From Diplonema papillatum (taxonomy: Eukaryota; Euglenozoa; Diplonemea; Diplonemida; Diplonemidae): 64,000 nt of DNA. The position numbers and the translations under genes were made by a program. The notes below the pieces were generated by a model. The model did not search any database. It saw nothing but the letters and a program-made list of their open reading frames with translations, and was not told where the DNA came from. The stretch is taken from assembly GCA_030068145.1 (NCBI GenBank), contig JAPJBO010000360.1:62001-126000 (forward strand), read 5' to 3'. Positions within the stretch are counted from its first letter, which is position 1; each line of letters starts with the position of its first letter. Of this stretch, positions 54,168 to 63,745 are shown one piece after another.

Positions 54168-55241
54168 ATGAGCGATTACGAAGGCACAGGATGCTGCGGC
54201 GGTGCGATGAGTTCCGGAGGCAAAGGGGGCAAGGGTAAAGGAAGCGGGAAGGGCGCGGGCCGGGGCAGGCGCGGGCCGACGTGCTTCACGTGCGGGGAGC
54301 CCGGCCACGTTGCTCGCGACTGCGTCGCGGTGGACTGCGTGCCAGCGGCGGTGAATCCCGCCGTGGACACCCCGCGCAGCGAAGTGCCGTACGTGGACAC
54401 CCACTGCCACATCGACTACATCCTCGAGCGCGCGCACGTCCCGACGTGGGCGGAGTTCCTGGCCGGCACGGCCATGCCGCAGAACTTCGACGCCGCTATC
54501 ACCGTATTCTGCGATCCAACAGCGCTCCTCAGCGAGAGCCTGAGCTCGTTTCCAGACCTCATCGAGTCCGGCAGGTACCCGAACATCTACGGAACAGTCG
54601 GCATGCACCCGCATAACGCGAAGTACTACGACGATAGGGTCGAGAGGCGGATCACCGATTTGATCACGTCGACCGATAGGATCGTGGGCTGGGGCGAAAT
54701 TGGGCTGGACGTCACGTCCGAGAACAAAGGGGCCGCCGGGCTGCCGGTGCAGCTGCCCGTGTTCCAGAAGCAGCTGGAGCTCGCCGGCGCGCTGTGCCCG
54801 GAGAAGCCGGTGGTGATCCACTACCGGGGCGAGGCGGCGCGGCTGCTCGAGATCCTCGAGCGTTGCGTGCCGAACCGGGCGCAGAAGCTGCACCTGCACT
54901 CGTGGGGCTGCGCGGACCGAGACGGCAGCGCAGCGCTCGCGTCGACGTTTCCGAACCTCTTCTTCGGGTTCACCGGCAGCGTGACGTTCCCGGGGGCGAA
55001 GGCGGACAAGCTGCGCAGGCTCGTGTCGGACATCGTCCCGCTCGACCGCATCCTGCTCGAGACCGACAGCCCGTACATGCTGCCGTCCGCCCTCAGCGGC
55101 GGGAAAGGCAAGCGGCAGCCCATGTGCCACCCGGGGCACGTTCCCTTCATCGCCGACACACTGGCACAGCTGAAAGACGTCACGTTGGACGGCCTCTTTC
55201 AAGCGGCGCGAGAGAACACAATGAGATGCTACGGCATTTGA
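54168..55241 (+). CDS. TatD-family metal-dependent hydrolase with N-terminal CCHC zinc knuckle
   Basis: 357 residues from the ATG at 54168. Residues 1-37 are Gly/Lys/Arg-rich, then C39-X2-C42-X4-H47-X4-C52 forms a zinc knuckle, a single-stranded nucleic-acid binding fold. Residues 75-357 are a complete TatD barrel. Metal ligands are H79 and H81 in DTHCHID, E177 in GWGEIGLD, H218 in VIHYR, H244 in LHLHSWG and D300 in LLETDSPYM, with GMHPH at 145-149. TatD enzymes are metal-dependent nucleases (3'-5' exonuclease, DNA repair or apoptosis-type DNA degradation). The knuckle probably adds nucleic-acid binding. The high GC at third positions supports the chosen start. The frame is open upstream into the R11 repeat, but without an ATG. 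No targeting signal is obvious. Fragments of the gene lie 1.1 kb upstream (antisense) and 0.2 kb downstream. Confidence 0.88.
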   Translation: MSDYEGTGCCGGAMSSGGKGGKGKGSGKGAGRGRRGPTCFTCGEPGHVARDCVAVDCVPAAVNPAVDTPRSEVPYVDTHCHIDYILERAHVPTWAEFLAGTAMPQNFDAAITVFCDPTALLSESLSSFPDLIESGRYPNIYGTVGMHPHNAKYYDDRVERRITDLITSTDRIVGWGEIGLDVTSENKGAAGLPVQLPVFQKQLELAGALCPEKPVVIHYRGEAARLLEILERCVPNRAQKLHLHSWGCADRDGSAALASTFPNLFFGFTGSVTFPGAKADKLRRLVSDIVPLDRILLETDSPYMLPSALSGGKGKRQPMCHPGHVPFIADTLAQLKDVTLDGLFQAARENTMRCYGI

Positions 55242-55289
55242 AGAAAGAGTTTGACGATAAACGACGAACGACAAGTGACAAGTGACAAA

Positions 55290-55420
55290 CGACAACGATA
55301 GACGATAGTCAATAGTCGATAGATGATAGTCGATAGTTGGTAGTCGATAGTCGATAGACGATAGACAATAGACGATAGTCGATAGTCGATAGATTATAGA
55401 TGATAGTCGATAGACGGAGT
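55290..55420 (+). repeat. GATAGTCGATA minisatellite
   Basis: Irregular tandem copies of ATAGTCGATAG and ATAGACGATAG directly after the TatD-like gene. Confidence 0.9.
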
Positions 55421-55447
55421 ACCGGCCGGATCACGAACCTGGGGTGC

Positions 55448-55582
55448 ATGTCACCTCCGGGAACAAAAGGGACTGCCGATGCAGCTGCCTGTTGTTCCGA
55501 AAGCTGTTGTCGGAGCTTGCGGGTGGCGCTGTGCCCGGAGAAGCCGGTGGTGATCCACTACCGGGGGCGAGGCTGGGCGGCT
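55448..55582 (+). pseudogene. Decayed internal fragment of the TatD-like gene
   Basis: Corresponds to about 54711-54845 of the gene (GTGCCCGGAGAAGCCGGTGG, GTGATCCACTACCGGGG), with several indels that break the frame. It includes the codon for ligand H218 but none of the other ligands. Confidence 0.85.
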
Positions 55583-57090
55583 GGGTGTCCCAGGTTTTAC
55601 CCGGTTCGGAATTTTTTTTTACCAAACATGCAATGTTGGAGGAAATAAGAACGCGTCACAGGCCTTCCACGGCGTTTCCCTGCGCCCTGTACCAAGAAAC
55701 AAACGTCCAGGGCAAAGCGTTCAACGAAAAACAATTCCCTCCCCTCATCATTTTCCGGTTTCAACCGTGGTTAGCCAGTGACGCGTCTTATTTTGTCGGG
55801 GTTGCGACTTTGCGCACGTTGCAGAATATCGCGACCCTGGTGTTTGCCCGTGCCTTCGGGCGCTCAATACTCACGGCCCCTGGATGTCGCTGGCACAGGA
55901 GGCTGCAGGACCACCACTGGTGCAGTCACGCAGGTGACGACCCGGGCTGTCATTTACCCGTTCCAGCTTTTAGTCCAGTTCAACATTATTCCAATTACGG
56001 TAAACAAAACTACGCGCTGCCTTTTCTTGTACCTGCCCTCTCCCCTACTGAGATTTGCCCCCAAGCCGGTATACTCCAAGGCCGTGCACCCAAAAACAAC
56101 GAATACCTGCGTATATTTAACACCGACACGACGAGAGCCCGTCCAGTTCTTTTTGAAACAACGTCCTGGGGGATAATGCTTTCCTATCCCACGACCCGAA
56201 ACGTGGCAGCCCGCGGGGGTCTCTATCTCCTCGCCAAACACCTCCTGCGGGCACTTTCGGCTGCCTCGCCGGCGAAAGTCTTTCTTTTTACGATTGCCGT
56301 TCTTCGTTTCTACGGCCGGGGGAGGATTAGCCTGTTAGTGAGTGGTAGTGAGTGAACATGAATCGTTAGGCCAATCTTCTCCCGAACTCGCTGTCAGCGG
56401 TCTCTTTCGTCTTTACAATGCATTGTTACGAAGCTCAACTTCAAGCGAACTTTAACTCTGAAAAAGACTCCGGCCGCCAGGAGCGAACATCGAAGGAGCA
56501 GATGTGTTGTCGGGTTAAAAAGCTCTGCTGTCAACCATGGGCCACAGCGCATGCTTGATGCTGGCAGAACATGCAGAAACAGTATACTAGTATGCAGCAG
56601 TCACCATCGCTCCGGAGCGACGCAGCAGTTCAACTACGTGTCGGCTGTGAAGCTGTCGAACGTGAAACAGGCGGTGCCTGAAATCCGAAGATCGACGCGA
56701 CGAACGGAGGTGATCTCGTGCTACTTTCGACCGTCTTAGCTGCGGACGTCGTTGTCATCCGCAACTGCGCTGCGCGGGTGAGTAGTGGAGGGGTTTATTT
56801 GCAGGGCAGCATGCTGAACGTGACGGCTGCCTAAGTATTCTTATTGAAAGTATGCCAATACTGCAGGAAATAGTTGACTAGACCTCCTGAGTTTGTGCTA
56901 ACCACTAATTGGGGAGTCGGGAGAACCTACCAAGCCAAAAGCAGGACTCGTGAGAAAAAGCGAAGTATAAAAAAACAACTTTTGCGAGTTGACCTTCAGT
57001 GTATGCAGTCGAGGAGTCACCCCCACTCTATGTTCAGCTGCTCTGAGTCCCTTAGTCTTTCTGCGTCTTTACTTGCGGTCACGACAATTT
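55583..57090. other. Spacer with R8 and R15 fragments
   Basis: 55610-55660 is the start of R8 (TTTTTTTTACCAAACATGC). 56440-56470 is an R11 motif and 56860-56960 an R15 copy. A long open frame crosses 55.4-56.4 kb, but it mixes the TatD fragment with unrelated DNA and lacks an ATG at its start. Confidence 0.45.
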
Positions 57091-57099
57091 TGCATAATC

Positions 57100-57174
57100 A
57101 GCCACAAAAGGTAGCCAAGGTTTTGCGGCTACTTTGTGGTTAAATGGGGCCGCAATGCGGCAACCTTGTGGCTG
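57100..57174. repeat. Short fold-back sequence
   Basis: AGCCACAAAAGGTAGCC...GCGGC is followed by GCCGC...GGCAACCTTGTGGCT; the arms are inverted copies with nested smaller hairpins. Confidence 0.6.
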
Positions 57175-57372
57175 ACAGCTACGATACGGGGGGCCGCCAA
57201 TTGCGACAAGTTTCACAAAAACGAGAAGAGAAAAGATCCAAAGGAAAGGGGTGGCCAACAAAGGGGGATCTGAAGTCCTTCATGCGCTCCGTGTAAAAAA
57301 GACGTTTCACTCTACACGGTGAGTCGACTTGAACGTGGAAAGCCTTGTCGGACTCCCGTAGTAGCTCGTAAT

Positions 57373-58626
57373 ATGCGGCTCAAGAACGTCGTGCTAGCGA
57401 GCGCAGGTCTTGCAGCGTGCACGCTCTTCTTCGCCATGGAGATCACCAACACAGGGGGAGACGAAAGCGGCGACACAAAGGCGAAGGGTTTCGATGGCGA
57501 CAAGCCACGAGTTGCTGACCGTGCGGAAGCAAGCGGCGCCGCAAAGGCAAAGGGTTTCGATGGTGAAAAGCAACGAGTTGTTGACAGTGCGGACGGAAGC
57601 GGCGACGCAAGGGCAAAGGGTTTCGATGGTGAAAAGCCACGAGTTGCCGACAGTGCGCAGGTACGCGCCGGTGCGAAGACAAGCGGTCCCAGTGGCGGTA
57701 GGCTTCGACCCGTCAACAGTCCGGAGGCAGGCGATGGAACTCGGGACAAACGCGCAGATCTAGCAGGCCAGGCTCTGGTGGCGAAGAGAAACCGCGAAAT
57801 GAAGCCGCACACCACTGAGGCGCGCGGCCTCCGGAAGAAGTGGGCGCTGGTCACCGGAGCGAACCGGGGCATCGGCCTCGCGGTGGCGAAGAGGCTCTGC
57901 GCGTTGGGACTCGGCGTCGTCGTGTCCGTGCGGAGCAACGAAAAGCGCGGGGAGGTGGCGCGAGCGCTCGAGGAGGTCTGCGACGGGAACGTGCGGCCCA
58001 TCATCATGCAGCTCACGGGGCGGCCGCTGGGCACGCACGCTGGGCGGTCCGTTCGGGCGGCGCTGGGAGACGGAAAGCTCGTGGGGCTTGTGCTGAACGC
58101 AGCCATGAACGCCGACGCCCCGTGGAACCCGGAAACCATCCAGCACATGGTCGACATCAACTACAAAGCGAACCTCGACCTGTTCCTGTCCCTCGAGCCG
58201 CTGCTCCCGCCGGAGCCTGAGAGGTCCTCTGTGCTATTCGTCCTCAGCAACTACGGGCAGCTCAAGCACGTCGCCGACAAGGCCGTACGGCGCTCCCTGC
58301 AGCACGCGGCGTCGCTGGCGGAGGTCGACGGCATCGCGAAAGCGTACACGGAGCTCGCCGAAGCCGACCCGAACAAGGCGCTGAAGCGGGCGTACCCGTA
58401 CGCGATGTCCAAAAACCTGCTGGCCGCCGCCGTCCGGGTGCTCGGGCGGAGCGGGAACTACAGCCGCGTGGCCGTCAACGGGGTGCACCCGGGGAGCGTG
58501 AAGACCGCGATGAACCCCAACGGCAAGATGAGCGCCGCCGACGCGGCGGTGCACATCTGCGGCTCGCTGCTCAACGTCTCGAGCTCCGGCTCCCTGTACG
58601 CCCTTTCGAAAAACATCGGGTGGTGA
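57373..58626 (+). CDS. Membrane-anchored short-chain dehydrogenase/reductase (SDR)
   Basis: 417 residues from the ATG at 57373. Residues 1-24 form a hydrophobic N-terminal segment after MRLKN, a signal anchor or signal peptide. Residues about 36-98 hold three 22-residue tandem repeats (KAKGFDGEKPRV type, 66-bp period). The SDR domain begins near 155: TGANRGIG (161-168) binds the NAD(P) cofactor, LNAA (241-244) replaces the usual NNAG, N263 and S292 are followed by YAMSK with Y343 and K347, the catalytic pair, and HPGSVKTAM (372-380) closes the site. This is a classical Rossmann-fold oxidoreductase; the carbonyl or alcohol substrate cannot be told. The N-terminal anchor suggests the secretory pathway or a membrane surface. 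A truncated decayed copy follows immediately. Confidence 0.85.
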   Translation: MRLKNVVLASAGLAACTLFFAMEITNTGGDESGDTKAKGFDGDKPRVADRAEASGAAKAKGFDGEKQRVVDSADGSGDARAKGFDGEKPRVADSAQVRAGAKTSGPSGGRLRPVNSPEAGDGTRDKRADLAGQALVAKRNREMKPHTTEARGLRKKWALVTGANRGIGLAVAKRLCALGLGVVVSVRSNEKRGEVARALEEVCDGNVRPIIMQLTGRPLGTHAGRSVRAALGDGKLVGLVLNAAMNADAPWNPETIQHMVDINYKANLDLFLSLEPLLPPEPERSSVLFVLSNYGQLKHVADKAVRRSLQHAASLAEVDGIAKAYTELAEADPNKALKRAYPYAMSKNLLAAAVRVLGRSGNYSRVAVNGVHPGSVKTAMNPNGKMSAADAAVHICGSLLNVSSSGSLYALSKNIGW

Positions 58627-58695
58627 CGAAAAAGTCGCTTCAACTGTTGCCGGGTTTGTGCCTGGTTCTTGCTATGTTTGTGGCAACCGTCCGGC

Positions 58696-59133
58696 ACATG
58701 GTCGATATCAACTAAGAAGGCGAACCTAGACTTGTTCCTGTCCCTCGAGCCGCTGCTCCCGCCGGAGCCTGAGAGGTCCTCCGCTATTCGTCCTCAGCAA
58801 CTACGGGCAGCTCAAGCACGTCGCCGACAACGCCGTACGGCGCTCCCTGGCGGAGGAGGTCAACGGCATCGCGAAAGCGTACACGGAGCTCGCCGAAGCC
58901 GACCCGAACAAGGCGCTGAAGCGGGCGTACCCGTGCGCGATGTCCAAAAACCTGCTGGACGCCGCCGTCCGGGTGCTCGGGCGGAGCGGGAACTACAGCC
59001 GCGCGGCCGTCAACGGGGTGCACCCGGGGAGCGTGAAGACCGCGATGGACCCCAACGGGAATATTGGGCTCCGCCGACGCGGCGGTGCACATCTGCGGCA
59101 CGCTGCTCAACGGCTCGAGCTCCGGCTCCCTGT
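58696..59133 (+). pseudogene. Decayed 3' copy of the SDR gene
   Basis: Begins at the codons for MVDIN, about 70 bp after the SDR stop, and runs to the end of the coding sequence. It has an in-frame TAA where the parent has TAC, a 2-bp loss near 58780, an 18-bp loss near 58850 and a small indel near 59060. It lacks the cofactor-binding half. Non-functional. Confidence 0.92.
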
Positions 59134-60130
59134 AAGGACCGCCGGAACGAAGGAACCTCAATCAACGCCGTCACAGGCAACTGACTGAGCGAATATTGCC
59201 GGAAAACACAAAGAGTATCTCTTATGGTGTGATCAGAATCAAGTTTTGCCGGGGGTTTTCCGCTTTGTCCGAGTTCTTACCGAGTGTGTGCTTGGTTCTT
59301 GCCGGGGGGTTGGTGCTGAGTTCTTATCGGGTCATGATTCTTGCCTATCGTATCCATTGACCTTTCCCTCCCTCCCCACCATTGCACCAATGAAAGACGT
59401 ACAAACCGATAACACGCAACCAGGTGGCTCCCTTACAGCGGTGTAGTAACGCAGCACGCGCCCGATGCTGACGAGTGTCCGTGAGACGAGCATGGGTATC
59501 ATGCATGTTTCACCTCGCACCGCACGCTCTCACTTACTTCCGTACAGTTTGTTGGGGAGCTTCGAGGCGTCCCTTCGTGTTTCCGACGATCCCATGGGAC
59601 GTACAGATTGGTAGTCTTGTCTTTATACCTGTATACAAGTATTCGCAGTGCACCCATAGTGGGGTTGTTCGTTGACAGAGTGAACGGGTGTGGAAGGTGC
59701 AGATCACACCATGCTTGCCCCCTTTTTATCTGAGCTGATAGGACGATAAGCTCTGGCAAAAATCGGCTGGGAAGATGGAAGATTTTATCCCAGGACCGAT
59801 GGAAATCTTGCTTTAGCGACGCAGTGAGTGATGGACCGTGTGTATCGCGGAAGTTTTGATGGATAGTTGCTGGAGAAACTGTGGCAGCTGACCAGGCACG
59901 TCCTGTCGTGTACAACAAACCTTTCCCCCCTCGATGGTCCGCCTGATGTGTCCGTGGCTTAAAGGACCGACATACGGTGCAGCTAGGACCGGTGCGGTGT
60001 TGAGCGCGTACAGATATTTTGCAATTACCCTTTGTGGCATCGTCTCATGATGAGGACGCACGGCTTGTTTTTTCGAATAGAAGACATGTCTGTGCTACGA
60101 TCGCCTGCACCAGCTTAGTGTTGAGTTCTT
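59134..60130. other. Spacer with repeat fragments
   Basis: Imperfect GTTCTTGCCGGGGG units lie at 59230-59340 and an R18 fragment (TGGTCCGCCTGATGTGTCCG) at 59932-60010. I see no gene. Confidence 0.4.
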
Positions 60131-60131
60131 T

Positions 60132-60549
60132 TTGAGTGCCCGAACACCACGTGGATTCGCATGCACGTGTTTGCTTAAGACGACCGGATGGGCGACCAAG
60201 AGGCCGCCACCAACGCCAGGAACCAGCGAACGACCAGCGCTGAAGAAAAGGGTGCTAGGCACCCCGAAGGAAGGCCCGATCGCCGGCCGCAAGCGGAAGA
60301 AGACGAAGGCGACCACCCCCCGACTCAGGGGTGCATCGAAGGAAGAAGAAGGTACCGAGGGCAAGCAGCTCTCAGAAACGACCGGGGACCACGGGCACAC
60401 CAATGCCCTCGAAAGTGAAAAACGGACACACGTGCCCGCCCTCGTACTCGCCGACTCAGTCTCTGGAATCGCAAGAAAGCCAAACCCCGCTAGCTCCACA
60501 AATGCTCGACCTTGACGACGCAATGGCAGGTGACGACGTCATCCGATAA
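60132..60549 (+). pseudogene. Possible broken Lys/Arg/Pro-rich coding remnant
   Basis: All three forward frames stay open in turn through this stretch. One ends in a short acidic tail (MLDLDDAMAGDD). Composition (basic, Pro/Thr-rich) resembles the disordered N-termini of the transposon ORFs at 9911 and 36797. No domain is recognised, so this may be a decayed element fragment or chance. Confidence 0.2.
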
Positions 60550-60739
60550 CCTGACTCTCAAGGCAGTGCATGCTAATCCATGTGGTTCATGTACTTAAAA
60601 GAACTCAATGCTTAGGACGTCGCGGGGTGTGCAGCGCCGCTGCTCAGCGAAACGGCAGAGTTTGCCCTCCATTTGAAAGATATCTCAACGCTTTTCCGCA
60701 ATCGACTCGCTTAGTACTCCAGGTGGCGCCGTTCGGAAA

Positions 60740-60830
60740 GGAAATGCTCGAGAAGCTGCCTTGTGCTTATCCCGACGGAGGTTAGAGGAGGGAACCCCGA
60801 TACAACTACAAAGTGGGAATTTTTTGTGTC
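60740..60830 (-). repeat. R1 3'-end fragment, reversed
   Basis: CTGCCTTGTGCTTATCCCGA and ACAACTACAAAGTGGG are the reversed R1 3' end. A T run follows at 60855. Confidence 0.65.
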
Positions 60831-61274
60831 TAGCAAAATGCAATTAGGGTAGGCGTTTTTTTTTTTTTTTTTTTGGCCCATGTCAGGGTATTAGCGTGAC
60901 CCTCAAAATCGTGTACAACCTGAAAATAATGTGAGGGACAGCCATTTTCTGGTGGGAAAGCTATATTGGGCACTTTTTGTCTCGAAGAGATGTAAAAACA
61001 GGGGTTTGGCTAGAAGCTCTTCAGAAAAAGCGCAGTTTGCGCGGAAGAAACGCCTCTGTTCGCTGTTGCACCGTGGTGCAGTGGGTTGGACTCCCGACCG
61101 ACTGCACCAGGGTGCTTCACCGAGGACCCCTGTGTTTCAGATCGCGTCCTCCCCGTCTTGTATAAGAACGGGTTTGGCTTATTATTGTTGACTCAGGCCC
61201 CGCGCAGCGGCAAATTTTTTTTGGATACACTTTTGAGAGGGGGGTAGTTTCTTGGCCCCGCGCAGCGGCAATTT

Positions 61275-61497
61275 TTTTTTTGTATAAGCACCTGCTTTGT
61301 AGGAAATACTTGAGGAGGCTGCCAGCTGCAAAAGATCAAAGGAGGTAAATGTGCTGTAGCCCACACGAAACACAGGTGAATCTGGGTTTAGTGGCGGGCG
61401 TAAGCGTTCAACAAAAAAGACCCATTTTGTAGTTGTATTGTTTCTCCCCCTCTAGCCTCCTTCGAAGTAAGCACAAGGCAGCCCCTCGAGTATTTTT
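61275..61497 (+). repeat. R1 family copy, full length
   Basis: TTGTATAAGCACCTGCTTTG to AGCCCCTCGAGTATTTTTG. The intron-like core keeps CACAG/GTGAAT and TTTCTCCCCCTCTAG/CC. Confidence 0.88.
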
Positions 61498-61734
61498 GGG
61501 TATGTTTCTTGGTGACGTATTTGTGACTGCCCTCCTGATGATGAGACTTTAGCTAGGCCCCACCAGCAGTTGGACCCAGTTTGACCCATACACCACGGGA
61601 CTGGCCCCCAGGGTTCCCGAAAAAAACGCATATTTCTTTTGGGTTTTTTCTTTTTCCAAGGTGGACTAGAGGATGTGACACCAGTTTCCTCCCCAGATTC
61701 TTATTTGTCAACAACAGCAGCTTGTGCTGGGCTC
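61498..61734. other. Spacer without a recognised gene
   Basis: Nothing supported beyond T-rich runs. Confidence 0.4.
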
Positions 61735-61945
61735 CTTTTTTTTTTTACCAAACATGAAATGTTGGAGGGAATGAGAAGCTCGTCGCCGCAAACCGTGGCG
61801 TTTTCACTTGCGTCCTGAATCCAGCTTTACGTAAAAAACGATCAGGCACTGCGTTCAACGAAAACAACTCTCTCTTCACATCATCATCATCATCATTAGT
61901 TTTGTATCAGCCGCGGTTGTGCGAGTGACGAGCTCTTATTTTTCC
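61735..61945 (+). repeat. R8 family copy
   Basis: Sister of 12873-13075, with the T-tract and ACCAAACATGAAATGTTGG start and a shorter ATC run. Confidence 0.85.
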
Positions 61946-62221
61946 GTTTTTTTTTCCAAAATGTGAGGATTTGCCTCACAACTGAAACTGACGCTAACCC
62001 TATGGCCCATGTCCGCGCGCGCGTAATTTTTGGAAACTCCCGGAAAAAAAAAAACTTTTGAGATCTGTGCATTGGAACCAGCGACTGCAGGCGTAGTCAC
62101 GAGCGTGTCCGGCTCGGGAAAAGTCGAAACCCTGTTCATCACACCGATACTTCACGGCGATGCAAATCGTGGGAAGATTTTCCCCGCGATCCAAGTGCGC
62201 ACCGAGGTGTCCTAAGGGTCG

Positions 62222-62386
62222 TTTGTTTTACCTAGTAGAATTCCCCTGAAAAATCAATAGAATTCTCCGTCGTTCACGCACTCCTGAGACGCAAGCAATG
62301 AACGGAGAAAACACGAGAGGTCACATACGATGAGGTTACCCCCCGAGCTAGCCGCAGAAAGTGAGCGAACGGGCTAGCCCCGGAGG
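62222..62386 (-). other. 3' flank of the minus-strand retroelement with two stem-loops
   Basis: TTCTCCGTCGTTCA pairs with TGAACGGAGAA (about 62265-62309, small bulge), and GCTAGCC pairs with GGCTAGC (about 62348-62379). Both lie just downstream of the ORF stop. They may belong to the element's terminal region, but repeats that would define its end are not visible in the window. Confidence 0.35.
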
Positions 62387-63745
62387 TCACGCCACCAAAC
62401 CCATCTCGCCAGTTAAAAAATCCCGGACCGCAAGTGAAGTGTCCGCGATATTCTTATCGGTGAGAGACGTTACCGGGACCCGCGATGGCAGATCAGCAGG
62501 ATTACCCGCGCTCTTCACCCAACGAACTGAAAATGCAATATTCAGTCGCTGCAAACACAACAATGCACGCACGACAGAGTCGTTGAGAACCTGCGAACGC
62601 AGGCATGATCCTTTGCGGGCTACCCCCTGCACAGAAGTATTGTCCACAACAATGGACACCGTGGAGCCCGCGTGCGCTGGTGTGATGGCCGCTACGGACC
62701 TCTCCAAAGCCATGGCTTCCAACTCGTTGATGTGGAAACGCCTTTCGGCTCGCTTCCACCGCGCACCCACTACAACCATGTCGTTGGTGTCGACATCCAC
62801 GAGTACACCGCCCCAACCATCCAGGCTGGCGTCAACAAAAACCGCCAACTCCGGCGTCTGCGCGGCAACAGGCACGGTACGTCGCCGCGCAACCCGTCGC
62901 AGCCATACGGGGAGCGACCGCCGCATGCCGTCGGAGAGGACGACCTGCTCATCTACGGCCTTCTCGCCCCGGTTCAGCGCGTTCGTCACCCTGCGAAAGA
63001 ACTTCAAGACGAAGTAAAAGTCGCCCACAAATACGCCGGTGATGGCCGAGGCGTGAAGGAGACGGCCAGCAAGGGACTCCACATCCGGGGTATGGACCTC
63101 CCCCCATCGCGCCGCCGTTTTCCACGCAATCAATACAGCCGCACGCACCCCTGGCGCCTGCCGGAACGCCGCCCACTCCATCAGTACGTCCCTCGGGACC
63201 GGGATCGCCTGTTCCAACGGGATACTGCCCCCCGAACCCCGTAGAACCGTCATAAGCGAATGCAATGGGCGCGCATTCTCCCCAAAATGGCCGAAAACCG
63301 CCGACAAATTCCGGGCATACCCCAGCTCCACCTGCGTAGCCATAACAAAAAGCGTGGCTGTGTTCGGGTCCGTAGGCAGGCCATTGTCCGCCGCCCACCT
63401 GTGAAAGCGCCGCCACAAATTCTGACGTTCCTGCAGAGTCGAATCCGCCCACGCCTTCACAACAAACTGGTGCATGCGCTGGATTGCCTCCGCCGGTGTA
63501 ACCACGCGCTCCCTGTGCCTCTTCCGTACACCGCGTGAGATCGGGGCCCCGGTCTTGCTCGTCACAACGGCGTAAACTTTCCGGCCGATCGTCGAAAGCG
63601 GGAATAGGGGTTGGATTCGGGGTCCCTCTTCCGACCCGAGCAACGTATTCCCTACGCGAACCCGAGTCTCGGCCAAGAATCCCTCCTCCGACCCGGGTCG
63701 CGTATTCTCTCGCGACGTTCCGCAGGCAAGTTTACCCGCAAACAT
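62387..63745 (-). CDS. Retroelement ORF: truncated tyrosine recombinase fused to RT connection and RNase H
   Basis: 452 residues, ATG at 63745-63743. Residues about 82-170 look like the SAM-like core-binding domain of tyrosine recombinases (WADSTLQERQNLWRRFHRWA...NGLPTDP). Residues 203-218 (VLIAWKTAARWGEV) fit the first catalytic box, with R213 as the active-site Arg. The second box (HxxR) and the tyrosine are absent. From about 222 the sequence turns into the connection region found behind reverse transcriptases (LAGRLLHASAITG, then VVLSDGMRRSLPVWLRRV). A complete RNase H follows, with acidic residues D305 in FVDAS, E341 in NELEAMA, D368 in VVDNTS and D418 in NPADLPSR. There is no polymerase domain. 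The layout suggests a DIRS/VIPER-like YR retroelement that lost the middle of its coding region yet kept one open frame, or a new arrangement. Confidence 0.75.
   Translation of the reverse strand: MFAGKLACGTSRENTRPGSEEGFLAETRVRVGNTLLGSEEGPRIQPLFPLSTIGRKVYAVVTSKTGAPISRGVRKRHRERVVTPAEAIQRMHQFVVKAWADSTLQERQNLWRRFHRWAADNGLPTDPNTATLFVMATQVELGYARNLSAVFGHFGENARPLHSLMTVLRGSGGSIPLEQAIPVPRDVLMEWAAFRQAPGVRAAVLIAWKTAARWGEVHTPDVESLAGRLLHASAITGVFVGDFYFVLKFFRRVTNALNRGEKAVDEQVVLSDGMRRSLPVWLRRVARRRTVPVAAQTPELAVFVDASLDGWGGVLVDVDTNDMVVVGARWKRAERRFHINELEAMALERSVAAITPAHAGSTVSIVVDNTSVQGVARKGSCLRSQVLNDSVVRALLCLQRLNIAFSVRWVKSAGNPADLPSRVPVTSLTDKNIADTSLAVRDFLTGEMGLVA

Noticed and set aside
55444-56355. 303-codon frame after the TatD-like gene
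   Set aside because: It starts without an ATG inside a frameshifted TatD fragment and continues into unrelated repeat DNA.
61065-61135. tRNA-like GGTGCAGTGGGTTGGACTCC
   Set aside because: The B box is degenerate (TGTTTCAGATC) and the sequence folds better as a simple 8-bp hairpin, GGTGCAGT/ACTGCACC. Too weak for a tRNA call.
62672-63244. Plus-strand frame over the recombinase-RNase H ORF
   Set aside because: Antisense mirror of an ORF with conserved catalytic motifs; no domain of its own.
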